Assembly: GCA_003170035.1 (NCBI GenBank)
Contig: PMZX01000422.1
Location: forward strand, 2,620 to 9,477
Source: Myxococcales bacterium
GTDB lineage: Bacteria; Myxococcota_A; Polyangia; Fen-1088
Direction: 5' to 3'
Length of the DNA stretch: 6,858 nucleotides
Of the stretch, positions 1 through 6,084 are shown piece by piece. Positions within the stretch are counted from its first letter, which is position 1, and each line of letters begins with the position of its first letter. The notes below the pieces were generated by a model. It was not told the origin of the DNA. It made no database searches and saw nothing but the letters and a program-made list of their open reading frames with translations. Both the position numbers and the translations under genes were made by a program.

Positions 1-26
1 CGACGGGAGGCAAACCGTTCGGCGCT

Positions 27-2426
27 CTAGTACCCTATGATCTCACCCGGAGGGAAGGTCGACCATGGCTTGCACGGCTTGGTGTAGTCGACCACAGGAA
101 GGCCTGCGTCTGTCCCCCCCTGCATGACCGTGCCGGTGCAGTCGGGCATCGCCGCAACCGGCACGACGCGACCGCTTACCGTGACTGAAGCTGCGCCCCC
201 TGCACCGTGAGTGCCCTGGAGAGAGAAGCTCGTGCCTGAGCTGTCGAGCGGATTCACCTTCCAGCGACCGTTGACTCCGGTGACGGGACGCACGCCCGAA
301 ACAATGACTTCGTCATTCGCCTGCAAGGCCGCACCTCCTGGGCCTAACAGCGGGCTCGAAGTCCGAATCTCGACCGGATCCGACAGCACAGCCGCTGTCA
401 CGGACTTGTAGTCCGAACAGGCCGTGCTCAACAGGGTGGCCATGACACAGATACGAATCGGGCGCGAGACCTGCTTGTTGCCCAACGTGTCGGTGGCCAC
501 TGCGGCCAGGCAGGCCCAGCCGTCCTTGAGGTTGTTGGAAGCATCGAACTGCCGGCCGGCGCATTGCAGGCCGTCGTTCACGATCGGCCCAATCGTGTAG
601 ATGGATGGCAGATTCCCCGCATAGGAAAGAACGTCGGTCATCACATCGCAGTGGGGCATCGGGTCGCCGGCAGCGAACTGTGCCTTGCTGGCGTTTCCGG
701 TCGTCTCGCAGAACGGGCTCGGGGGCTCGCCCGAAGTGGTCCGCGAGCAAGCGACACCTGGCTCCGGGCTGAAGTCCGCGTTATTGCCTGGTGATAGGGG
801 CACCATGCTGATGAGCTGCGCATCTTTGTCTGTCTGCGGCTTTGTTGTGGGCACTAGGTCAGGGTTGATGTCGTCGCAAAAACCATCGGGCGGGTTGCTG
901 GTGTCCACCACCAGCGGGCGCGAGGTATTGCTGAGAATGAGCAGCTGGACGCTGCTCTGATTCACGCCGCCGATCGGGATGAAGTCAGCGCTGCCGGTCA
1001 GCGGCGTGTTGCCATTGTCCTCCGCACGGGCGCGGACATCGAAGAGCTGGGTGACCATATCACCGTCGTCCACTGCGTCCGGGCCTACTGGATCGCAGGC
1101 CCAACTACAACTAAACACCCCGCCGCCGATGTCCTTGATTCGACGTATTCTCGGAGGATCCAGATCGATCGTGGGCGGCATGTTGTCGAGCGAAAGTTCG
1201 TAGCTGACGGTCGACTCATTTCCCAGGACGTCTCGTGCCCGGAAAGAAATGGTGGGGAAGAGTGCGTAGGAAGGGAGCTTGGTCGTGTCAAAGAGGTTCG
1301 AATAGGTCTTGCCGCCCGTCGTCGGCAGCACCAACGCGACTTCGAAGGTTCGATCACCGTTGCCCACCACCGCCACGACCGAGGACGTGTCCACCCCGGC
1401 CGGATCGTCCACCGTCGCTTTGATCGAGATTACGCTCCCGATCATGGAGCCGATGGCGGGCGACATGTCGGTGATGGCAGGTCCCGTGTCGTCACTCACG
1501 AAGCGACGCATGACCACCGTCTGTACGCCATTCTCGTCATCGGCGCGGACGGTGACCAGCTGATCGCCCTCCAGGGGCGGAACGAAGCTGTTGAAGTCGA
1601 TGGTTCCCTTGTAGACGCCCTTGCTTGTCTCCTTCAGCGGGACCGGACTCCCCTGCCCCAACGCCATGGTGACCGAGCTGATGGCAAACTTCGCCTGGGT
1701 TGCGCTGACCTCGACTGGCGCGGAGCCCTTGTAGTATCCGCCCTCGGTCGGAGTTTTCACGACCAGCGTCGGCCCGGTATCCACCCACAACGTGACCGTG
1801 GTTTTCGCCGAAGTTCCGCCAACCGTCGTGGCAGTTATGACCAGGTCATAGGCTCCCGTGGCGACCTTCGACAAGTCGAGGGGAACGTCGGAGAAGATGA
1901 AGCGCGTGGTGTTCGACTCGGGAACCGAATCCGTCTCGGACCTGGCCAGCTTCGCAGTTGCCGCCGGGGTGCCTGTCAGAGAATCGTTCAGCGATGCTGT
2001 GACCGACGAAACGTCGTCGGCCCTCATGTCACCCGAAAGCGAGACGACCGTCACCGTGACCACCGGCTTGGGGCCGTAGCTAGCCGGAACGATCAATGCG
2101 TCAGCGACGCCGCCGTCCCCAGGCGGAACCAATGATGCCGTGTCGACGGTCACCGTGATCGACGGCGCAAGGGCTCCCCCGTCGACACCGTCTGCTGTCC
2201 CATCTGCGCTGGAATCGCGCTGGCCGTCGGCCTTGGTGGCGGCGCCGCCCCCGTCGTGGAGCCCGTTCGCCTCCAGATCGGCGTCAAATCCTACGGTCCG
2301 GGTGACACCGCCGTCGTCTTCTGGCACCGGGGGCGGTGACAGCACTTGCTCCGTTCCCTTTGAACAGCCGGCAAGAACCAGCAACGCGCCCAGCAAAGTC
2401 GATCGAGAAAGAAGTGATGCGCTCAT
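27..2426 (-). CDS. Large Ig-like-repeat surface lipoprotein, Cys-rich C-terminus, function unknown
   Basis: A 799-residue protein beginning with a lipoprotein signal peptide: hydrophobic residues 11-19 and lipobox LAGC with Cys21. Ser at +2 favours outer-membrane sorting by the enterobacterial rule. Residues about 30-88 are a Pro/Asp/Gly-rich linker. Three Ig-like beta-sandwich units follow (about 120-216, 217-312, 313-416). They are marked by recurring joints, VDTGPTLVV, DDTGPAITDM and DNMPPTIDLD, and by end motifs such as RARDVLGN. Residues 417-670 look like a fourth, heavily interrupted unit ending near VATDTLGN. Residues about 685-753 resemble the small E1-FCCH-like beta domain found in bacterial surface and phage proteins (DEVIVSGV, NGRWKV, FSLQG). 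Twelve Cys lie between residues 440 and 785, suggesting disulfides in the periplasm or outside the cell. The ATG start is supported by the signal peptide and an AAGGAG 10 bases upstream. It lies 41 bases behind the AMIN-like gene and is probably co-transcribed. Adhesion, matrix binding or assembly are possible roles; none is shown. Confidence 0.85.
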   Translation of the reverse strand: MSASLLSRSTLLGALLVLAGCSKGTEQVLSPPPVPEDDGGVTRTVGFDADLEANGLHDGGGAATKADGQRDSSADGTADGVDGGALAPSITVTVDTASLVPPGDGGVADALIVPASYGPKPVVTVTVVSLSGDMRADDVSSVTASLNDSLTGTPAATAKLARSETDSVPESNTTRFIFSDVPLDLSKVATGAYDLVITATTVGGTSAKTTVTLWVDTGPTLVVKTPTEGGYYKGSAPVEVSATQAKFAISSVTMALGQGSPVPLKETSKGVYKGTIDFNSFVPPLEGDQLVTVRADDENGVQTVVMRRFVSDDTGPAITDMSPAIGSMIGSVISIKATVDDPAGVDTSSVVAVVGNGDRTFEVALVLPTTGGKTYSNLFDTTKLPSYALFPTISFRARDVLGNESTVSYELSLDNMPPTIDLDPPRIRRIKDIGGGVFSCSWACDPVGPDAVDDGDMVTQLFDVRARAEDNGNTPLTGSADFIPIGGVNQSSVQLLILSNTSRPLVVDTSNPPDGFCDDINPDLVPTTKPQTDKDAQLISMVPLSPGNNADFSPEPGVACSRTTSGEPPSPFCETTGNASKAQFAAGDPMPHCDVMTDVLSYAGNLPSIYTIGPIVNDGLQCAGRQFDASNNLKDGWACLAAVATDTLGNKQVSRPIRICVMATLLSTACSDYKSVTAAVLSDPVEIRTSSPLLGPGGAALQANDEVIVSGVRPVTGVNGRWKVNPLDSSGTSFSLQGTHGAGGAASVTVSGRVVPVAAMPDCTGTVMQGGTDAGLPVVDYTKPCKPWSTFPPGEIIGY

Positions 2427-2436
2427 GTACCGCCCT

Positions 2437-2442
2437 CTCCTT
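2437..2442 (-). promoter_or_regulatory. Ribosome binding site of the lipoprotein gene
   Basis: On the minus strand AAGGAG lies 10 bases before the ATG at 2426, inside the 41-base gap after the AMIN-like gene. It fixes this start, which also gives an intact lipoprotein signal peptide. I see no hairpin or T-run in this gap, which fits read-through from the upstream gene. Confidence 0.65.
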
Positions 2443-2467
2443 CATAGGTTCGGACGAGTTGAATCAA

Positions 2468-3265
2468 CTATTTAGCCCCGGCTGGGGGTGGCGCGATGGG
2501 GGTGGGTTCCGGCGCGGGGCCGTCAACGGGCGCCGCCTGGTCAGGCGCAGCGGCCACCCCCTTGCGTTTGGACTTCGTCTTGGCTCTAGGTTCAGCCCTC
2601 ACGGAATCGCCTTCGCCGGAAATCGACCAGCCTTCACCATCTGTAGCCTGGCTCGGGGCCGAATCCACTCCGGCTGGCGCCTTCTCCGCGATAGGAGCTG
2701 GCTTGCCCGGCGGAAAGTCGAACACCAGAAATCGCGTTCCATTGGGCCCGGCCTCGGTCCCGGGCGTGGAACGAGCGGGTTCGCGGAGCGTGATGACAAG
2801 CTCGACATCCTTTCGACGCTGCTTGGCCGACACGCTTTGAACGGGCGTGGGAAAGGCGCGCGTGTCGAGCTTCCGCCGGTTGTTCGCTATGTGAATGCGG
2901 CACCCGCGAAGCAGAACCGTCAGCGTGGAATGGCCGGCCTTGGACATGCGGCCCTCCTTCACCTCGAACTCCACTGGTCCGGTCGTCTGGAAAAAGACGC
3001 GCGACCCCGTGGCCGTGGGCTGGTAGCCCGTCCAGATGAGATGGGGCGGGCTCAGGGGCGACTGGGGCAAGGGGTTGCTCGCGTTGCCCCCCAGGGTGAC
3101 GCCCCCGTACTTACCACCCGGGGCAGCCAAGGGCTCACCCTCTCTGGCACCCTGGTCCAAGGGCACGATCTGGTCGGCACGGGCGGGCCCCGCCATCACC
3201 ACACCTGCGCAGGCAAGCAGCACCGGACGCAGAAGACTCAGATTCGCGCGCAGGTTGAGGTCCAT
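2468..3265 (-). CDS. Secreted AMIN-domain-like protein with Pro/Ala-rich tail
   Basis: A 265-residue exported protein. Residues 1-30 form a Sec signal peptide with a hydrophobic core about 14-26 and a likely cut after ARA at residue 30. No lipobox is apparent, so it is probably periplasmic. Residues about 76-187 have the strand pattern of an AMIN-type beta domain: RVFFQTTGPVEFEV, LTVLLRGCRI, VQSVSAKQRRKDVELVITL and, last, RFLVFDFPPG. AMIN domains in amidases and secretins bind peptidoglycan or help target proteins in the envelope; that role is inferred here. No catalytic amidase or secretin domain is attached. Residues 188-265 are Pro/Ala-rich and probably disordered, with a basic patch KTKSKRK at 229-235. 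The ATG is the first possible start, because an in-frame TGA lies two codons upstream. GGGG directly abuts the ATG, too close for a normal ribosome site. It is the first gene of a likely operon with the lipoprotein. Divergence from AMIN families is large, so the domain call is tentative. Confidence 0.75.
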   Translation of the reverse strand: MDLNLRANLSLLRPVLLACAGVVMAGPARADQIVPLDQGAREGEPLAAPGGKYGGVTLGGNASNPLPQSPLSPPHLIWTGYQPTATGSRVFFQTTGPVEFEVKEGRMSKAGHSTLTVLLRGCRIHIANNRRKLDTRAFPTPVQSVSAKQRRKDVELVITLREPARSTPGTEAGPNGTRFLVFDFPPGKPAPIAEKAPAGVDSAPSQATDGEGWSISGEGDSVRAEPRAKTKSKRKGVAAAPDQAAPVDGPAPEPTPIAPPPAGAK

Positions 3266-3273
3266 CCCCTGTC

Positions 3274-3303
3274 ATCATAAGCGTGGGGCCGACGATCTGG
3301 CAA
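3274..3303 (-). promoter_or_regulatory. Sigma-70-like promoter for the AMIN/lipoprotein operon
   Basis: Reading the minus strand, TTGCCA (3298-3303) and TATGAT (3274-3279) are separated by 18 bases. Both are close to the housekeeping consensus. Only 8 bases separate the -10 box from the ATG at 3265, so transcription would begin within about two bases of the start codon. This is a prediction by eye; a chance match is possible. Confidence 0.4.
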
Positions 3304-3386
3304 ATACAGAGCGCGTCAAAACGTCCGCCATGCTGGGCTGCGGTGAATGAGCGGCATGGCAGGAGCCGGTCTGCAAGCCACGGCCG

Positions 3387-3508
3387 CAAACCTTTGGAAC
3401 CTTCCAGCACCACAAACCTCTGGAACCTTCTACAGCAAGCCCACCACAAACCCCACAGCCCCACAGCAAGCCTCTGGAACCCTTCTCTGGCGCCTCTGGG
3501 GAACCTTC
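3387..3508. repeat. Four-copy phased GGAACC-centred repeat array
   Basis: In the 301-base gap between the divergent AMIN-like and HUH-like genes a motif close to CCTCTGGAACCTTC occurs four times: 3387-3404, 3413-3430, 3467-3485 (one extra C) and 3493-3508 (two extra G). The GGAACC cores start at 3396, 3422, 3476 and 3500, so spacings are 26, 54 and 24, near one, two and one unit. Copy 1 contains a short palindrome, TGGAA-CC-TTCCA. A separate direct repeat ACAGCAAGCC sits at 3432-3441 and 3463-3472. The tract is C/A-rich, unlike the flanking genes. Reading frames cross it, but they look like repeat translations rather than protein. The copies may be protein-binding sites or degenerate REP-type units tied to the neighbouring gene. 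The rest of the gap shows only the promoter described separately. Confidence 0.6.
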
Positions 3509-3566
3509 GTCTGGGCAAGCCGAAACTCTCTGCGCAACTCTTCCCTGCAGCTGCCGAGAATCAGGC

Positions 3567-4490
3567 ATGCCACGACCATTGCGTTTCGTCTCTGAAAATG
3601 CCCCCGTCGAGATCACCACCCGCACTTTGCAGGGCCGGCTGCTGCTCAGACCGTCACCTGAGTTGAACGACCTGATTCTCGGCGCCATCGGCAAGGCCCA
3701 GGACCGCTACCACATGGTCGTCCACGCCTTTGTCGCGACGTCGACGCATGCGCATTACATCTTGTCACCCACCAGCGCCGGGCAGCTTGCCAGATTCATG
3801 CAGTTTGTGAACGCGAACATCGCCAAGGAAGCCGGACGACTGCACTTGTGGCGGGAGCGACTGTGGTCGAGCCGGTACCGCTCCATCGTGATCGCCGACG
3901 AGCAAGCCTCTTTCGCGCGTCTTCGCTACGTGCTCGCCCACGGCGCGAAAGAGGGCCTGGTGGCCCGCCCGGGTTCGTGGCCGGGCGCCAACTGCATCGC
4001 AGCCCTTGGCAGAGGCGAACTGCTGCGCGGAATCTGGTTCGACCGCTACGCCGAGTACAAAGCCAGGCAGCGGGGCGAGTCTGTCCCGGCCATGCAGTTT
4101 GCCACCACCTACGACGTCAAGCTGACCCCGCTGCCGTGCTTGCAGCACCTCAGCGAGAGTCAGCGTCAAGCCGAAATCCGGCGGATGGTGAAGGAGATCG
4201 AAGAGCTGGCCGAGGCCGTGAACCTGGAGAAAGGACGAACGCCCATGGGCGTAGCCGCGATCCTCGCGCACGACCCACATTCCCGGCCTGCGATCACCGG
4301 CCGCAGGCCGGCGCCGTTCGTCCATGCGCCGGACAAGGAGACAGAACTGGAGTGCCGGGCCAAGTACCGCGCGTTCGTCGACGCGTTCCGAGCCGCAGCC
4401 GAGCAACTGAAGAAACGCCCAGCCGCCTTCGGGGATATGTTTCCCCTGTGCTCCTTCCCGCCTGCCTTGCCCTTCAACGCCCCGGCCTGA
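3567..4490 (+). CDS. REP-associated-transposase-like (Y1/HUH) protein lacking the usual catalytic Tyr
   Basis: A 307-residue protein whose residues about 12-140 match the Y1/TnpA-REP fold. VHAFVATSTHAHYILSP (52-68) aligns with the family's AYVLMPNHVHLLL stretch and supplies the HxH metal ligands His61 and His63. Residues 77-91 align with the helix that normally reads like LxxxYARYFNR, but Ile85 sits where the nucleophilic Tyr should be and Glu88 at the next aromatic. The WRERLWSSRY (95-104) and LRYVLAHGAKEGLV (119-132) blocks correspond to the family's later helices. A C-terminal extension (about 155-307) is not part of the usual core. It includes a charged helix at 197-222 and a PHSRP motif at 237-241. 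As known, such proteins nick and rejoin single-stranded REP hairpins; without the Tyr this one would bind but not cut, which is inference. It reads convergently towards folC, 86 bases apart, and is preceded by weak ribosome-site sequence (CAGG close to the ATG). It resembles a family I recall in myxobacterial genomes. Confidence 0.8.
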   Translation: MPRPLRFVSENAPVEITTRTLQGRLLLRPSPELNDLILGAIGKAQDRYHMVVHAFVATSTHAHYILSPTSAGQLARFMQFVNANIAKEAGRLHLWRERLWSSRYRSIVIADEQASFARLRYVLAHGAKEGLVARPGSWPGANCIAALGRGELLRGIWFDRYAEYKARQRGESVPAMQFATTYDVKLTPLPCLQHLSESQRQAEIRRMVKEIEELAEAVNLEKGRTPMGVAAILAHDPHSRPAITGRRPAPFVHAPDKETELECRAKYRAFVDAFRAAAEQLKKRPAAFGDMFPLCSFPPALPFNAPA

Positions 4491-4510
4491 ACGCAGTCCG
4501 ACTCTGAGCT

Positions 4511-4525
4511 GGCGACGTGGTCGCC
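4511..4525. repeat. Short perfect inverted repeat between convergent genes
   Basis: GGCGAC-GTG-GTCGCC forms a 6-bp stem with a 3-base loop in the 86-base gap between the ends of the HUH-like gene and folC. Its place suggests a shared transcription-ending hairpin, but neither side has a T-run. It could equally be a REP-like hairpin of the neighbouring gene. The rest of the gap shows nothing clear. Confidence 0.45.
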
Positions 4526-4576
4526 GAGAGATCACCTGAACCTGCCCAGCGCCGGATCATACGCCCCGCCCCGCCT

Positions 4577-5821
4577 TCACGGCATCGGGTCCGAGCCTGC
4601 AATTGCGTCCACCGGCTCATTGAGCAGCCGGGCCCGCACAGCGCCGACCAGGAAGATCGAGCCTGCCACCACCACAAGGCCGTTGGGTGCACCGGCCACC
4701 AGGGCGCGGGCGCGCGCAAGCGCCTGGCCAGGGTCAGTCACCACCTCGACCTTTCGTCCTCCACCGCGCGGAACCAGCGCCGCCAGTTCGTCGGGCAGAA
4801 TCGACCGTTCGCTGGGCGAGCGCGTGGCCACCACGAAATCGAAGTGCGGACAAAATGCGGCCAGCATGGCCTCCACATCCTTGCCCTGCACGATGGACAC
4901 CACCAGGGCGCGGCGGGACGCGGCCGGCAGCGCAGCGGCCAGCGCCTCTGCTCCCTCGGCATTGTGGGCACAGTCGAGCAAGACATCGTCAGCGACGCGC
5001 TCGAGACGCCCTGGCCAGCGCGTACCGGCGAGGCCGCGCTTGACTGTCTCGCCTTGCAGCACAAGTCCCATGCTGGAAGCAACCTCATGAGCCAATGCAA
5101 CGGCCAGGGCTGCATTCGAGACTTGGTGGGCCCCGGCCAACCCCAGCGGAAAGTCCGGCGCAGTGAAATCGACGCCCAGGTGGCGCAACGGCGACCCTGT
5201 TTCGCGCGCCACCCGCTCGACCTCCGCCAGGGCCTCGGGTGAAAGCGGCCCCAGAAAGAGGGGCACCCCGGGCCGCGCGATGCACGCCTTCTCGTGGGCG
5301 ATCTCGCCGATGGTGTTGCCCAGCAGGTCCTGGTGGTCAAGCGCGATGCTGGTGATGGCGCAAGCCAGGGGCTGCGAAGCGGTGGTCGCGTCCAGTCGAC
5401 CGCCCAGGCCTGTCTCCAGCACGGCCAGGTCGACCCGGGCCTCGGCAAACGCCAGAAAAGCCAGCACGGCCGAGATCTCGAAGTAGGTCAGAGGCACGTC
5501 GGTTGCCGCCACGGCCTCGTCGAGCTGGCCCAGGCGCTCGCCCTCGACCTCGCGGCCGTCGACGCGTATGCGTTCGGAAAAACGGCACAGGTGCGGCGAG
5601 GTGAAGAGCCCGGTGCGCAGGCCGGCGGCGCGCAAGATCGAGTCGAGAAAGGCCGCGGTCGAGCCTTTGCCATTGGTGCCCGCGATCTGGACCGCGCGAA
5701 AACGGCGTTCAGGCCAGCCCAGACGCTCCAGCGCCAGCCGCACGCGGTCCAGGCCAAACGAGACACCAAGGCTGCGCACCGATTGCAGGCGAGCCAGCAG
5801 CTTCCTGTACGCCGTGTTCAT
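4577..5821 (-). CDS. folC: Folylpolyglutamate synthase / dihydrofolate synthase
   Basis: A Mur-ligase-type ATP-dependent enzyme that adds glutamate to dihydropteroate and/or reduced folates in the cytoplasm. From the ATG at 5821 it has 414 residues, close to the usual 420 or so. Visible motifs: P-loop GTNGKGST (48-55), SPHL (75-78) and ERI (83-85), TYFEISA (112-118), ETGLGGRLDAT (136-146), LDHQDLLGNT (161-170), the EKA block with Lys178 that is carbamylated in the family, GAHQVSNAALA (230-240), TRWPGRLE (267-274) and DCAHN (283-287) of the C-terminal domain. An upstream TTG at 5875 would add 18 residues. I prefer the ATG, which matches the family start and has GGTGA 4 bases upstream. The gene follows accD on the same strand, an arrangement known in many bacteria, but 257 bases away, so separate transcription is possible. 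Cys180 replaces the usual Gly after EKA. Whether it has one or both activities cannot be read from sequence. Confidence 0.96.
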   Translation of the reverse strand: MNTAYRKLLARLQSVRSLGVSFGLDRVRLALERLGWPERRFRAVQIAGTNGKGSTAAFLDSILRAAGLRTGLFTSPHLCRFSERIRVDGREVEGERLGQLDEAVAATDVPLTYFEISAVLAFLAFAEARVDLAVLETGLGGRLDATTASQPLACAITSIALDHQDLLGNTIGEIAHEKACIARPGVPLFLGPLSPEALAEVERVARETGSPLRHLGVDFTAPDFPLGLAGAHQVSNAALAVALAHEVASSMGLVLQGETVKRGLAGTRWPGRLERVADDVLLDCAHNAEGAEALAAALPAASRRALVVSIVQGKDVEAMLAAFCPHFDFVVATRSPSERSILPDELAALVPRGGGRKVEVVTDPGQALARARALVAGAPNGLVVVAGSIFLVGAVRARLLNEPVDAIAGSDPMP

Positions 5822-5883
5822 GTCTTCACCGGGAGACTGGCGGCCAGTGCGTGCGCTTGCAAGCCGGTCTCTCAACAGTCAGC

Positions 5884-5907
5884 GGGTCGGATAGTGGGTC
5901 GGATAGC
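5884..5907. repeat. Tandem 12-bp duplication upstream of folC
   Basis: Two adjacent copies of GGGTCGGATAG plus T or C (5884-5895 and 5896-5907) differ only at the last base. They lie 63-86 bases before the folC start on its transcribed side. The pair could be a protein-binding site or a recent slippage duplication; nothing else decides between these. Confidence 0.55.
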
Positions 5908-5916
5908 GTGGGCGCA

Positions 5917-5991
5917 GGCGAGCTTTGCTCGCCGAAGCCCGCCGCGAGGGTTTGGCGAGGCCGAGCGAAGCGAGCGGGGACGAAAGGCGGG
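5917..5991. other. Structure-rich GAGC-repeat element in the accD-folC gap
   Basis: This GC-rich stretch opens with a perfect hairpin, GGCGAGC-TTT-GCTCGCC (5917-5933). It then holds several complementary arms: GCTTTGCTCG (5922-5931) against CGAGCGAAGC (5962-5971) with one wobble, CCCGCC (5938-5943) against GGCGGG (5986-5991), and GAGGGTT (5946-5952) against AACCCTC (6014-6020). Short GCGAGC-type words recur through it. It may be a dispersed intergenic repeat, a structured leader of folC or the end of the accD message. No known RNA family is recognised. No open frame across it resembles a protein. Confidence 0.45.
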
Positions 5992-6012
5992 TGGGGGGCC
6001 GAAGGGCGTAGC

Positions 6013-6029
6013 GAACCCTCTCAGGGTTC
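6013..6029. repeat. Perfect hairpin downstream of accD
   Basis: GAACCCT-CTC-AGGGTTC gives a 7-bp stem with a 3-base loop, 50 bases beyond the accD stop. The position would suit an accD transcription-ending hairpin, but no T-run follows on the minus strand, so factor-dependent ending or a role in RNA stability is as likely. Confidence 0.45.
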
Positions 6030-6049
6030 CCATCACAATCGTCGGCCGT

Positions 6050-6084
6050 CGGTGCATCGAAGAACTAGTGCACCGGTACTAGTT
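6050..6084. repeat. Two overlapping, mutually exclusive inverted repeats at the accD stop
   Basis: AACTAGT (6063-6069) pairs with ACTAGTT (6078-6084), which contains the accD TAG stop. CGGTGCA (6050-6056) pairs with TGCACCG (6069-6075). The two 7-bp stems interleave, so only one can form at a time. The first holds two copies of ACTAGT, unusual in GC-rich DNA. No T-run is present. Confidence 0.5.

Noticed and set aside
2336..3280. 314-residue plus-strand frame opposite the AMIN-like gene
   Set aside because: It is antisense to a gene with a clear signal peptide and domain pattern, and its translation is Arg/Gly-rich without recognisable motifs, as expected from GC-rich shadows.
3387..3508. 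CRISPR array
   Set aside because: Only four imperfect short copies with uneven 6-40 base spacers and no cas gene nearby.
3275..3694. Open frames across the repeat array (both strands)
   Set aside because: Their apparent protein repeats are translations of the DNA repeat, with no start context or family match.
4511..4525. Classical intrinsic terminator
   Set aside because: The stem is short and there is no T-run on either strand, so it is listed only as an inverted repeat.
3765..4535. 256-residue minus-strand frame opposite the HUH-like gene
   Set aside because: The plus frame has recognisable Y1-family motifs; this one has none and is low-complexity Arg/Gly/Leu.
5822..5875. TTG start adding 18 residues to FolC
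   Set aside because: The added residues are not part of the family and the ATG at 5821 has a ribosome-site-like GGTGA.
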